Shown: positions 44,647 to 53,888, numbered from the stretch's first letter. The stretch is 64,000 nucleotides of DNA from JARBAU01 sp029237525 (GCA_036555705.1 DATBKT010000087.1:1-64000); one strand, 5' to 3'. Made by a program: numbers and translations. The notes: generated by a model from the letters alone, not told the origin.

Positions 44647-45030
44647 TTGGCCGGCTTTAGAAAGAGAATCCTCGTTGTCGATGACGAACCTGACGTAGTT
44701 GCATCGTTCAAAGTTTCCTTGGAAAATGCGGGTTTTTACGTAGACACATACACAGATCCTAATACGGCAATCTCAAAGTTCGAAGCCAATTGCTACGACC
44801 TGTTAATCATCGATGTTAGAATGCCATCCATAGACGGATTCGAACTCTTCGAACATCTTCATAAAATAGATCCTATTCCAAGGGTATGCTTTATCACAGC
44901 ATATGAAATTAACTATCATGCATTGAGAGAGATTTTTTCATCCCCTGATCAAACGTGCTTTCTAAAAAAGCCGATAGAGATGAGCGATTTAATAAAAAGA
45001 ATAAATCTTGAGCTTTCAAATCCAGAATAG
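44647..45030 (+). CDS. Receiver-only response regulator
   Basis: A 127-residue CheY-like domain starting at TTG with GGGAG nine bases before it. The acidic pocket is Asp12/Asp13, phosphoacceptor Asp56 is in LLIIDVRMP, with Thr84 and Lys107 (CFLKKP). It has no output domain. The VCFITAYEIN segment is close to VCFLTAGEIN and VCFMSGGEMN in the two other regulators of this window, so the three are paralogs. A MinD/ParA-like gene converges onto it, and the two stops are 97 bases apart. Confidence 0.88.
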   Translation: MAGFRKRILVVDDEPDVVASFKVSLENAGFYVDTYTDPNTAISKFEANCYDLLIIDVRMPSIDGFELFEHLHKIDPIPRVCFITAYEINYHALREIFSSPDQTCFLKKPIEMSDLIKRINLELSNPE

Positions 45031-45126
45031 ATCCAAAAATTAGATGATTAGCTTAGTATGATCTGTTGTTCAGAACGAAAACATTACCATTCGGACCTGA
45101 AGGCTTTGATACGATTGTATATTGAC

Positions 45127-46269
45127 TTATCTTTGTGGTAAATTTTCCATAGTGCTAATTAGTTCATGTACTTTAACAGCAAAAGGATGACCTGGATACT
45201 GCAATGCGGTCAAGAATTCCTTTCTTACGAATTGAATATCACAGTAGCACGGAACTGATGATATGATATTCATTCTTAGTTCATCTGACAGCATCCTATT
45301 TAGATCACTATTTTGCCCTAGCATTAAACCTGAAATATCACGACCCTGTTCAGATAGACCGATTAAATCTGAACCAATTCTTTCATTTCCTGATATGCTA
45401 CGTTCATCGCTCTTTCCCTCAGGCTTCGTTTTAGGCATAGAGGATACCTCCGAATGCAAAAATCGATCATCATTCTCAGAAGAATTATGAATTTCTTGTG
45501 TAAAAGTATGCGGTACACAGTAACCAGATACCCTATTGAGTAGAAGATAGGATCTAGTACCAAATTTTGTGAATGAAGTATAAATTTCATCTACAATCTT
45601 TTTAGTTCCCTCGATATCAAGATCACCCATTTTAAGCGTCAAAAACAAGATATCTGCAACAGCCAATGCATTTATTGACCAGTATCTGATTCCAGGACTC
45701 GTGTCAATTACTATGTAGTCTGAATCATAGGTAGAGATCAATTGTTCGCGTAACAGTATAAACCGTTTGAGAAATTGACGTCTCATATTCTCATTTACAC
45801 CACCCTCCAACTTGAAAATGTCTTCTTTTCTAGTACTACAGAAGCCTACCCACAATTTTCCAGATTTCATAGAAGTTTTATCTACGTTACGGTCTACCAT
45901 ACCAGACCGGACGGCTTCCGATTTCGTTTTGGCTTCACCAGAATGTCCGTATTTGCTTACTTGCGAATTTTTTAGAGTTGCCTGCTCTAATTTGGCTTCG
46001 ATAGGGTTCGTTATGTATGAAAGAGAATTGTTTACGAGTGGCGTCATATCAACCATGACATCTTCTACTTCAGCATTCGAATAGAGATAATCGTTGATCG
46101 ATTTACTCGGTTCAACATCAAAATATGATTGAAGGCTTGGAGCATAAACATCAAGATCGATTAGTGAAACTTTGTAACCTTTCCTAGTGAGGCAGGCGGC
46201 AAAATTAGCTCCTATCGTAGTCTTACCAGTGCCACCTTTATACGAATGAAAGGCAATACACTTTGTCAA
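45127..46269 (-). CDS. MinD/ParA-family ATPase with variable insertions
   Basis: The deviant Walker A motif KGGTGKTT is at residues 11-18, followed by VSLIDLDVYAPS and later YIVIDTSPG (switch and Walker B), so it is an active-looking ParA/MinD-like ATPase. Two regions not typical of the family occur: a Ser/Lys-rich stretch around residues 85-145 and another at about 255-325, both likely disordered. The last 50 residues include a helical C-terminus. The TTG at 46269 (LTKCIAFHS) was preferred to TTG 46293, because the TATA box at 46301-46310 lies about 35 bases before it. It could position polar complexes. The substrate or cargo is unknown. Confidence 0.8.
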   Translation of the reverse strand: MTKCIAFHSYKGGTGKTTIGANFAACLTRKGYKVSLIDLDVYAPSLQSYFDVEPSKSINDYLYSNAEVEDVMVDMTPLVNNSLSYITNPIEAKLEQATLKNSQVSKYGHSGEAKTKSEAVRSGMVDRNVDKTSMKSGKLWVGFCSTRKEDIFKLEGGVNENMRRQFLKRFILLREQLISTYDSDYIVIDTSPGIRYWSINALAVADILFLTLKMGDLDIEGTKKIVDEIYTSFTKFGTRSYLLLNRVSGYCVPHTFTQEIHNSSENDDRFLHSEVSSMPKTKPEGKSDERSISGNERIGSDLIGLSEQGRDISGLMLGQNSDLNRMLSDELRMNIISSVPCYCDIQFVRKEFLTALQYPGHPFAVKVHELISTMENLPQR

Positions 46270-46300
46270 CTTTTTTGCCCATCCGTAATACAAATATCCT

Positions 46301-46310
46301 CATATAAAGA
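46301..46310 (-). promoter_or_regulatory. TATA box of the MinD-like gene
   Basis: Minus-strand TCTTTATATG lies about 35 bases before TTG 46269. Confidence 0.45.
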
Positions 46311-46542
46311 ATTTCCTGACATTTTGCTTTTAGACTTTTATTATTGCACTTCAGTTCTGTGAGTAAGATATCGCGATTATTGCGATGTAAGCATATTGAC
46401 GGCATCAACAATAAGAGTTGGTAATCGTTATCCAATTCGGAACTTGTAAAGAAAATACTGGGATATCTAGATACTATCTCTAAAATAAATAAGAGTAAAC
46501 TACTTTAAGAGCAAGAACTGTTCGTTGTAGCGTTCAGTGTGG

Positions 46543-47136
46543 TCATAAATGAATGAGACTCCCCTGGGCTCCAGTATGTGGTGATTGACCAACAAATTTC
46601 CTTCTATAGTGACCAGATGGTCTCTTTGACAAAAGTTCGATGAACCATGCTTCATGCTCGACTTCTTCTTGCATAATCCTTTGTGCTATATCATATGTCC
46701 TCGGATCCTTTCCAGCAGTCATGTCGCAGACTTCACCCCATGATCTTATAGCACACTGTTCTGCTTCCAGCAGCACGTTCAGAATCGAATTAATATCTTC
46801 CCAATTATCAGGCAAATATGCATCCGGACATCCGGCTTGATCAGCAAATTTTCTAATATCGCGGGGAAGGCCGCCTCCTAATTCATACAACCTGGGCACC
46901 ATTGCTTCGAAATGATTTCTATCCTCAATACGAGCATCTTCTACTATTTCCTTTATTCCTTCACCTTCTAGGCCCGTACAATGCATTCTAAGTATTGTAT
47001 AGTAATAGTATGTGGTAAATTCAGCACCAACCCCCTTGGTAATTAGCTCCTTTAATCTTTCAACGTTAACCCCGTTTTTTTCAAGAACCTCTAGCGCAAC
47101 AATCTTTGGAATTTTTCCCTTAACCTCACTAGACAT
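46543..47136 (-). CDS. Dps-like thioferritin (DPSL family)
   Basis: This ferritin-like cage protein binds iron and protects against peroxide. The 197-residue form from ATG 47136 has ferroxidase residues in GAEFTTYYYYTILRMHC, VEDARIEDRNHFEAM (Glu and His) and EEVEHEAWF. The AEQCAIRSWGEVCDMTAG segment with two Cys matches the disulphide-like Cys pair that defines archaeal DPSL/thioferritins. GTG 47148, four codons upstream, overlaps a GAGGTGATC stretch and is less likely as a start. The C-terminal tail GRRFVGQSPHTGAQ-like region is variable. It is probably induced by oxidative or metal stress. Confidence 0.88.
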   Translation of the reverse strand: MSSEVKGKIPKIVALEVLEKNGVNVERLKELITKGVGAEFTTYYYYTILRMHCTGLEGEGIKEIVEDARIEDRNHFEAMVPRLYELGGGLPRDIRKFADQAGCPDAYLPDNWEDINSILNVLLEAEQCAIRSWGEVCDMTAGKDPRTYDIAQRIMQEEVEHEAWFIELLSKRPSGHYRRKFVGQSPHTGAQGSLIHL

Positions 47137-47156
47137 ATCGAAGATCACCTCGTAGA

Positions 47157-47166
47157 CTATATAAAA
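47157..47166 (-). promoter_or_regulatory. TATA box of the thioferritin gene
   Basis: Minus-strand TTTTATATAG lies about 26 bases before ATG 47136, implying a leaderless or nearly leaderless mRNA, although GAGGTGATC (47143-47151) lies between and resembles a strong ribosome site. Confidence 0.5.
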
Positions 47167-47227
47167 GGGTTTTTCAATACTTGACCCGCAGCGTATATCT
47201 TGGGCATTCTAATCAGAAAATAATAAC

Positions 47228-47413
47228 CTAAATCCAGTCAAGCACTTCTCTAGGGGAATTCAACCTAGGCTCATTTTCCTTGAATACGTGGCCTCTTGTC
47301 ATGTCCATGAACGAGTTTTCCATTGACAAGTATCGTAATTCCTCAAACTTATCATGCATACATTGAACCCTGGGAATCTGATCCCTAATCACTCGACTCC
47401 ATATTCTTTCCAT
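47228..47413 (-). CDS. Possible 61-residue protein overlapping the ubiD tail
   Basis: A frame from ATG 47413 overlaps the last 25 bases of the UbiD gene and runs to 47228. The product is charged with no membrane helix, with RSQ-type basic residues and a C-terminal EPRLNSPREVLDWI. The overlap would allow coupled translation. It has no recognised motif and the support is modest, so it may be spurious. Confidence 0.35.
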   Translation of the reverse strand: MERIWSRVIRDQIPRVQCMHDKFEELRYLSMENSFMDMTRGHVFKENEPRLNSPREVLDWI

Positions 47414-48849
47414 CTGGCATCAACGTATTCCCTCGTTTTGCGATCGACTTTTGCTAATTGTTGAATTTCTCTTGAATAACCTTCCTCCTTCCATTTGGTG
47501 GTCGCATCGATCCCAATTTTAGATCCAAGATTTTCAAGCGGGGAAGCAGGATCAAGAGTATCTGTTGGAGCAAAATCGATTATCACTATATCTCTTTTCG
47601 GATCCATTCTTGTAGTCAATGCCCATATGACATCGTCCATGTTCTGGACATCTACATCAGGATCGACAACGACAAGCATTTTTGTGAGTGCAAGCTGCCC
47701 GAGTCCCCACAGACCCAACATAACTTTTTTTGCCTGACCAGGATACTGTTTCTTAATTGATACAATGGCAAGGCCTTGAAACCAACCGGCTGGAGGCATG
47801 GAAAAGTCAATTACTTCAGGTTGAAATATCTTTATGAGTGGCAGAAATGACCGTTCGATCACTTTACCAATATAAGCATCTTCTAGTACAGGTTTGCCAA
47901 CCACTGTTGTTAAATAGATCGGCTTTTTCCTATGCATAATCCCTGTAAGATTAAACACCGGATATGGCTCGGGAGGTGTGTAATACCCAGTGTGATCGCC
48001 GAATGGCCCTTCAATTCTTGTTTCTTCAGGATCAACGTAACCCTCTAGAACAATATCAGCATATGCTGGTACCTCCAAATTTACACTCCTACATTTTACC
48101 AGCTTTGTACCTTTTTTTCGAGCAATGCCTGCAAATAGAAATTTATCCATCCCCTCCGGAACAGGTGCAACAGCAGCGAAAACGCAGGCTGGATCTGCCC
48201 CAATAACAATTGCAACTTCAATCTTGCTTTTCAGTTCCTTTGCTAGCTCAAAATGCTGGGCACCACGTTTGTGAACCTGCCAGTGCATCAACCCCTTTTT
48301 TGGATCGATGATCTGAATTCTGTAAACGCCCATGTTTCGTACTCCGGTTTCTGGATGTCTTGAAACAGTCAAACCAAATGTGATGAATTTCCCAGCATCT
48401 CCGCTGAAAGACTTCAGAATAGGCAATAAGTCAAAGGAAGCTTCTTTTTTGTTCAATATTATATCGGTGACTGGACCGCTCTCGGTTGTTCTGGGCCCGT
48501 AATCTGCAATCTCTGATAACCTCGGTAACATCTTAATTTTGCTTAGAACCCCTGCAGGCATCTTCATTTTTGTGAGGTCCGAGATTCGATTACCAATATC
48601 AGAAAAATCGTCAGTTTCTAATGCAATCTTAAGCCTTTTTATGGATCCAAAGGCATTACCCAACACTGGCATGTCAGATCCCTCGACGTTTTCAAACAAG
48701 ATTGCTGGCCGAGGACGATCACGATTATACATAAGTCTGCGTAAAATCTCAGCAATCTCCAATTCAGTACTAACTCTAGTCCTTATTCGCTTGAGCTCGT
48801 TAGCTTTTTCAAGAGCATCTACAAATTCTGCCAGACTTTCAATTGGCAT
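47389..48849 (-). CDS. UbiD-family prenylated-FMN decarboxylase, possible anhydromevalonate phosphate decarboxylase
   Basis: The 486-residue protein has the UbiD fold with N-terminal MPIESLAEFVDALEK. The prenylated-FMN site is marked by NMGVYRIQ (catalytic Arg), EGPFGDHTGYYTPPE (the catalytic Glu region) and later EDAYIGKVIER. In archaea, UbiD homologs decarboxylate trans-anhydromevalonate 5-phosphate in the modified mevalonate pathway, and the upstream enzyme HMG-CoA reductase is in this window. ATG 48849 was chosen over GTG 48861 because family proteins start just before this motif. A UbiX partner that makes prenylated FMN is not in the window. Confidence 0.8.
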   Translation of the reverse strand: MPIESLAEFVDALEKANELKRIRTRVSTELEIAEILRRLMYNRDRPRPAILFENVEGSDMPVLGNAFGSIKRLKIALETDDFSDIGNRISDLTKMKMPAGVLSKIKMLPRLSEIADYGPRTTESGPVTDIILNKKEASFDLLPILKSFSGDAGKFITFGLTVSRHPETGVRNMGVYRIQIIDPKKGLMHWQVHKRGAQHFELAKELKSKIEVAIVIGADPACVFAAVAPVPEGMDKFLFAGIARKKGTKLVKCRSVNLEVPAYADIVLEGYVDPEETRIEGPFGDHTGYYTPPEPYPVFNLTGIMHRKKPIYLTTVVGKPVLEDAYIGKVIERSFLPLIKIFQPEVIDFSMPPAGWFQGLAIVSIKKQYPGQAKKVMLGLWGLGQLALTKMLVVVDPDVDVQNMDDVIWALTTRMDPKRDIVIIDFAPTDTLDPASPLENLGSKIGIDATTKWKEEGYSREIQQLAKVDRKTREYVDARWKEYGVE

Positions 48850-49029
48850 GGGTCTAATCACTTAGGAAACAATACATAAGGATACCGCCGCAGAGGAATA
48901 GACACTCGGATTATTTTTTTACCAAAGGTTAAAATCCAAACACATATGTCGCATTAGTGAACTACGCTTCAGATACAACTTGAGTAAAATTTCCAGCCAG
49001 TTTGTTTTGACAAAATTGATAGCGTACTG

Positions 49030-49254
49030 CTAACACAAATTTGTCATTTCGGCTAGTCCAGATATACATGCGGCAGTCACTGCAGCTTGGAATACCAATG
49101 ATACATTAGAATAGCCAACAACGATATGGCAACGCGCATGGATTGACTTGTCATTTTCACGTTCACACTTGCTACACTTCCATTGAACGGCTTCACTACA
49201 TGATTTACAATATTCCAAGGGATTCATTTCATTTCCGCATGATCTGCATAACAC
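49030..49254 (-). CDS. Small zinc-ribbon protein
   Basis: The 74-residue product starts at GTG with MLCRSCGNEM and has three CxxC-type pairs (CRSC, CKSC, CSKC) plus a later HARC, a pattern of two zinc ribbons in tandem. The C-terminal part is hydrophobic (about residues 46-74), ending with two Cys, and may be a membrane segment. It looks like a soluble zinc domain with a C-terminal anchor. Function unknown. Confidence 0.5.
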   Translation of the reverse strand: MLCRSCGNEMNPLEYCKSCSEAVQWKCSKCERENDKSIHARCHIVVGYSNVSLVFQAAVTAACISGLAEMTNLC

Positions 49255-49319
49255 TTGTTTTCTAACATGCTCGTAGCCTTTAAATTTTTATTCGTTGTTA
49301 TCTTACAGCCAATCCCGAG

Positions 49320-49940
49320 CTAAGAACTATCGTATCCTTCTTCACAGCTTGTTAAGTATGATTTTTTATAGACTTGATCATGTAGCTGTTTTAGAATTCT
49401 AGATGTGGCACCCCAGATAATGTCGTTATTAAATTTGAACTTGTACAACAGCTCATTTGAATTGACGGTAGAATAGCGCAGGTCAGTATCTATGCTGTCC
49501 AATACGTCATAAAGAGGAGCATCTATCACTCTCTCTACCTCTGGTGATGGACATAAAGAGCTAATCATCGATTGTTTGATCGTCACAAACGGATATATTA
49601 AAAATTTTGAAGTAATAGTTCTTACGGGCTGAAGGCATCCGAGAATTTCTTCGGTATTTATCACCAGTCCCAACTCCTCGTGAGTTTCTCTTATGGCTGT
49701 GTCGAGTTGATTGCGATCTATCAAACGATCATATCTACCTCCGGGGAAGCAAACCTCACCTGGATGAGCTCGGATATTACTACTGCGCTTTGTTAGAATG
49801 ACATAAGGGGTATTAGAATTATAGTGAATTATCACAAGCACTGAAGCGGCAGTCAGACTGTTATCGGTGATGTCGTTATAGATCGGATTTCTTATCAGAA
49901 GGCCAGCTATTCTTTGAAATAATTCGTCCCGACTGAGCAA
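49320..49940 (-). CDS. Nudix hydrolase (CoA pyrophosphatase-like)
   Basis: The 206-residue protein has a Nudix box around residues 66-90: GGRYDRLIDRNQLDTAIRETHEELGL, with the conserved Arg-Glu-xx-Glu-Glu tail binding metal. Its upstream stretch HPGEVCFPGG resembles the CoA pyrophosphatase (NudL-like) subfamily. It hydrolyses nucleoside diphosphate derivatives, probably CoA-like or NADH-like compounds. The usual early Glu of the box is Asp here, which may affect activity. No neighbour indicates a specific substrate. Confidence 0.8.
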   Translation of the reverse strand: MLSRDELFQRIAGLLIRNPIYNDITDNSLTAASVLVIIHYNSNTPYVILTKRSSNIRAHPGEVCFPGGRYDRLIDRNQLDTAIRETHEELGLVINTEEILGCLQPVRTITSKFLIYPFVTIKQSMISSLCPSPEVERVIDAPLYDVLDSIDTDLRYSTVNSNELLYKFKFNNDIIWGATSRILKQLHDQVYKKSYLTSCEEGYDSS

Positions 49941-50246
49941 TAATTTAAGTAATATATGTGCAGTTATTTAAAATCAATAGTACACTTCCTTTTCATCTAT
50001 GGATCGCTGTCGAATCTTTGGATCTATAAATACGCTCTGAATGGTGATGGGACGGGGTAGTAATCAAATGAAGTCAAACCGAAACTCGGATGTAAGAATC
50101 AAAATTCATCGAATTGGGCTACTGGTAAGTTTTATGACAAATCCCCTCACATATCTACTGTAATCAGTTGTCGATTAATTGTAATCGTAATGACGCGCCG
50201 CATTTAATAATCCCACCAAGAAATTATGAGCTTATAAGTTAGAATT
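49941..50246. other. Divergent promoter region
   Basis: Separates the minus-strand Nudix gene from the plus-strand MTHFR-like gene. Short in-frame stretches exist but none is convincing. Confidence 0.4.
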
Positions 50247-51011
50247 ATGAAATTAGCTTATGAATTAAATCCCCCCAAAATAGAGACAGCTGGTGTAGCT
50301 AATCTAAATTCATTAAAGATTATGATGGATTCCTTTCAAGAAAGAGCAGGACTTTTACAAGGTTTAGTAGATGGAATCCACCTCACAGATTCAGTATTAG
50401 GAATACCACGAGTTTCCGGAGTCGTAGCAGCAGGTTTAATACGAACGAACAGCGCAATGGGAGCGATCCCGATAACCTGCAGTCTTAGGATTCGTGACCG
50501 AAGTCCATTATCTATCAGCCAGTTTGTAGCTGACGCCACACTAGTTGGAATAAAGGGCGTTTTATTCGTGGCTGGAGATGACTCAACCCATAGCGGCAAG
50601 TGTGTCACTAAACCTAGCGAATTGGTGCGAAAGTTGCGCAGCACAGGATATGATAAATGTATTGAATTACACTTAGCAGTTCCGAGTAGGATAACCAAAA
50701 ATACAGAAATCCAGGGTAAGATTGAAGCGAAACCAGACGCCTTCATCACTCAGTCAATCGATTCTTTGAATGCTTTGAAAGAAATTGCCAATGTTTCGCA
50801 TGAGCATGAGATAAAAGTTATAGCATGCATTATGATACCCTGTGAAAAAAATAAACCTTCGGCAAAGTCGATAGGATTGAATTGGCATTCCTACGAAACT
50901 GCTCCAATTGAATTCATAAGAGAAGCCGCGCACATTGCGGATCAGGTATTATTAACATCACCAAATAGCTTTAAGGCTGGATTAGAGATCCTTCATCAGC
51001 TCAAGACTTGA
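50247..51011 (+). CDS. Methylenetetrahydrofolate reductase-like protein (MetF superfamily)
   Basis: The 254-residue TIM-barrel-like protein resembles MetF proteins: YELNPPKI at the N-terminus, DGIHLTDSVLG, the CSLRIRDRSPL stretch, VLFVAGDD, and PDAFITQSID near residue 165. MetF enzymes reduce methylene-tetrahydrofolate (or methanopterin) using FAD, so a C1 role is likely, but full MetF sequences are longer (about 290). The expected FAD-site residues cannot be verified by eye. Nothing adjacent suggests a pathway. Confidence is in the superfamily, not the exact reaction. Confidence 0.7.
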   Translation: MKLAYELNPPKIETAGVANLNSLKIMMDSFQERAGLLQGLVDGIHLTDSVLGIPRVSGVVAAGLIRTNSAMGAIPITCSLRIRDRSPLSISQFVADATLVGIKGVLFVAGDDSTHSGKCVTKPSELVRKLRSTGYDKCIELHLAVPSRITKNTEIQGKIEAKPDAFITQSIDSLNALKEIANVSHEHEIKVIACIMIPCEKNKPSAKSIGLNWHSYETAPIEFIREAAHIADQVLLTSPNSFKAGLEILHQLKT

Positions 51012-51115
51012 ATTTTCAATTTTCTCACATCACAAATCGAATACATTTATTCTGAGTTAAAGACTATGGTTAACGCTGAATTATTCAGAAAAGGCATGAC
51101 ATCAATTCACTATTT

Positions 51116-51904
51116 TCAGGTCATCGCATCGTCCAACTTCCTCGAAGTAATTATCTCTTCTTTGAGCTCTTCAAGAACTTTTCTCTGATACCGTTGTAGA
51201 TCAGTGTCCTCAGACAATCGGGGCCTTCTATGTTCCACTGAGATCTCTGCCTTTATTTTTCCTGGACGACTGGTAAAAACGATTACCTTGTCTCCTAGAC
51301 AAACAGATTCCAATATATTATGTGTCACAAATACAATGGTCTTCCTAGTTTTAGCCCAGATTAGTTGTAATTCCACTAGCAATAGGTCTCTAGTTTGCGA
51401 ATCCAAAGCAGCAAATGGTTCATCCATAAGTAGTATTTCTGGGTCAGTAACTAGCGCTCTTGCAATAGCTACCCTCTGTTTCATACCTCCTGACAATTGA
51501 TAAGTATATAGATCGGCAAATTTCGAAAGTTGCATTAGATCTAGATATCGCATCGAAATTTCGAACCTTGTCTTCTTCTCTATCCCTGCCATCTTTAGTC
51601 CAAATTCCACATTGTCGATTACTTTGAGCCAAGGAAAAAGAGCATTCTCCTGAAATACCATAATTCTGTCTGGACCGGTTTCTGTAACAATTTGTCCGTT
51701 TAGTACAACTTGCCCATTTGTTGGTCTATCTAATCCTGCCAGTATATTTAATAGTGTGGACTTGCCACAGCCTGATGGACCTACAAAGCAAACGAACTGG
51801 CCATCTTCAATGGTGAGAGTAATATTTTCGATTGCAGAAACTTGAATTCCATTTTTAGTATCAAAGAATTTCTTACTTACATTGACTACTTGAAGTTTCG
51901 ACAA
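51116..51904 (-). CDS. ABC transporter ATP-binding protein, nitrate/taurine type
   Basis: The 262-residue ATPase has Walker A GPSGCGKST, Q-loop FQEN, signature LSGGMKQR, Walker B LLMDEPFAALD and the switch His in THN. The sequence style (DRIMVFQENALFPWLKV) is that of TauB/SsuB/NrtD nitrate, sulfonate or taurine importers. The cognate permease and binding protein are not adjacent. The next gene is divergent, so it is transcribed alone here. It could serve a permease encoded elsewhere. Confidence 0.88.
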   Translation of the reverse strand: MSKLQVVNVSKKFFDTKNGIQVSAIENITLTIEDGQFVCFVGPSGCGKSTLLNILAGLDRPTNGQVVLNGQIVTETGPDRIMVFQENALFPWLKVIDNVEFGLKMAGIEKKTRFEISMRYLDLMQLSKFADLYTYQLSGGMKQRVAIARALVTDPEILLMDEPFAALDSQTRDLLLVELQLIWAKTRKTIVFVTHNILESVCLGDKVIVFTSRPGKIKAEISVEHRRPRLSEDTDLQRYQRKVLEELKEEIITSRKLDDAMT

Positions 51905-52016
51905 GTCCTATTGGATTCAAGCCATTCTAACAGTAGGTCGAATTTAATCCTATCCCAAACTAAAAAATGCAACTGTTCAATTGGACTGGATAGATTCGTA
52001 GCTGTATACTTAGAAC

Positions 52017-52400
52017 TTGTCCGGTTTCAACACAAAACATCTCTCAACAATTACTATTTACCAATTTACTGGTAAGAAAATCAATTTAGAGCTAATTGCA
52101 AATCCAGATAGACTAAACGGTTTTTTACAACCAATGTTAACAGAAACGATCATTCACATGGTTCAAGATACGATGAGGCCAATCGAACTGCTTGGAAAAA
52201 TCCTAATCGAGGGTTACCACGCGGATATTCAAACTAATTCTTATGGAACTATTCTAATCGTGAAACCTCAACAGATTCTTTCATACCTCGCCGGCGCTAT
52301 GATACGCAAGGCCGGTTTTAAATTCAAAGGTTGTTATAGCGAAGCCAATGGTAGAACTGTGCTGTTATTTTTTAAAGATATTGCAAGTTCGACAGGCTAA
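52017..52400 (+). CDS. Hypothetical small protein
   Basis: The 127-residue product starts at TTG and has no recognised domain. A polar N-terminal part is followed by two hydrophobic-leaning segments (TILIVKPQQILSYLAGAMI and TVLLFFKDI) that could be part of a beta-sheet core. There is no Cys cluster or signal. The start is uncertain, with other in-frame candidates nearby. It lies divergent from the ABC ATPase gene. Confidence 0.5.
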   Translation: MSGFNTKHLSTITIYQFTGKKINLELIANPDRLNGFLQPMLTETIIHMVQDTMRPIELLGKILIEGYHADIQTNSYGTILIVKPQQILSYLAGAMIRKAGFKFKGCYSEANGRTVLLFFKDIASSTG

Positions 52401-52562
52401 ACTATGCCAGCAATATATGTAAAACCAGAATAAATACATAAGACATGTGCTTTTCTTTAGGGGTCCAGCATTGAATCAATCTGCCGTGTGTCAATAACTA
52501 ATCGAATCAGAAATAAGCGATTGAAATTAGAGATGTTTTAATTTATCAAGTTTCTAGCAGAC

Positions 52563-53888
52563 TTATCTTAAAATTTCAATTATCTCTGAAAGGTTGGCGT
52601 TAGTTTTAAAAGCGGTCGGATTGAGGCTAGTTCTCGATGCATTGAATCCAGCTGAATTAAGTCTTTCTAATATCGAGGCAATGGGCAAGGGATTTAATCT
52701 CATGTACGATGATATTTCGTCAGATCTAAAGTAATATGGGATAGAATCTAGTTCTGTGATAGCTATATCTAAAATTCTCTGTACTGGATCATTTCTAGTG
52801 CTCCCTTGAGAATCAATCTCAGTGTGTTTTCGAGAGTAATTCAGGCTCGCCGTAGTTTTTGAATTTAAATTCATTGGCTTAAGAGCATTCATCCTTTTAA
52901 CAAATTCCTTATCAAACATATTACTCAACCACATTGGACCTCCAACCGAGTAGAGGCCATCAGTGCAATGTTTGCATTGCTCAGCTGTTACTCCGGTTTG
53001 AGCTGCGTTTGAATTTGAAGATACAGCTTTTCTGTCACCACATTTGAAGCAATATTGTAGAAATCCTAAATTCTTATACGCTGTATTTGCCTTGCTGCTG
53101 CTTCTTTCCACGGTAAGATAAACCCTAAGATAGTGCATGTTAGCATGTACAAAAACTGGGATAATGATAAATTCAAACCTTGCTGCTTCTTTAGAGATAA
53201 GCGACAATAGAATTCGAATTCCAGTCTCGTTTGAAAAGCCATTATTTATAGGTATACCAAAGTACTTGCGAAGACAGACTTTAGGGTGCACTCCAGCTAG
53301 TACCGCCGTGTCTGTCGCGGTTACAGAGATCAAACCTCCAGATCTCACCGACCTCAATAATGAGTCGATATATGGAGTAGGACTGCCGAAAGGGTCTAAA
53401 TCAGCAATCGTGAACCTTTTTGCATCTCTAGTTTCATGTTCTATTAGAAACTTGTTAACATCGTGATTACTAAAGTGGCATTTATGTTTCACATTGTTGA
53501 TCGTGGCTGAGGCTTTTGATTTTTCTAGTGCAACTTGATTAATGTCATTTATATACACTTCTGCGATCTCAGGAGCTTCTACTGCTACTCTAAGTGCCCT
53601 GGCACCTGTACCACTTAATGCGTCGGCAAATGTAATATGGCATTCATCAGAACCATTTCCAGTAAATTCATTATTCGAAAACTTCTGCATTCTCTTGAAT
53701 TGCAAAAAGCCTAAAGCAAATGACCTATATGCTAGGATTGAAATGTCGCGATTCAGCTTAGCTAGTCTGTTAAAAAAAGCAGGGTTCTTAGAAGGCACTA
53801 TATCGGTTAGCGATGAAACGGGAACAAGCAGCTTGGTTCCACCTTCCTGTATTTGCACGAATCCCAGACTGTTGTCTTGTATGATCAT
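52563..53888 (-). CDS. trm1: tRNA (guanine26-N2/N2,N2)-dimethyltransferase Trm1
   Basis: Trm1 methylates G26 of tRNA using SAM. The characteristic stretches are FADALSGTGARALRVAVEA with SAM contacts, TIADLDPFGSPTPYIDSLLRSVRSGGLISVTATDTAVLAGVHP, which is nearly diagnostic, and a C-terminal zinc module with CFKCGDRK and CKHC pairs. The 441-residue length includes a Ser/Asn-rich stretch before the last domain. Its divergent neighbour is RNase HII. Confidence 0.93.
   Translation of the reverse strand: MIIQDNSLGFVQIQEGGTKLLVPVSSLTDIVPSKNPAFFNRLAKLNRDISILAYRSFALGFLQFKRMQKFSNNEFTGNGSDECHITFADALSGTGARALRVAVEAPEIAEVYINDINQVALEKSKASATINNVKHKCHFSNHDVNKFLIEHETRDAKRFTIADLDPFGSPTPYIDSLLRSVRSGGLISVTATDTAVLAGVHPKVCLRKYFGIPINNGFSNETGIRILLSLISKEAARFEFIIIPVFVHANMHYLRVYLTVERSSSKANTAYKNLGFLQYCFKCGDRKAVSSNSNAAQTGVTAEQCKHCTDGLYSVGGPMWLSNMFDKEFVKRMNALKPMNLNSKTTASLNYSRKHTEIDSQGSTRNDPVQRILDIAITELDSIPYYFRSDEISSYMRLNPLPIASILERLNSAGFNASRTSLNPTAFKTNANLSEIIEILR

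Noticed and set aside
46238..46435. 65-codon minus-strand frame at the start of the MinD gene
   Set aside because: Runs in another frame over the MinD start and promoter; a shadow.
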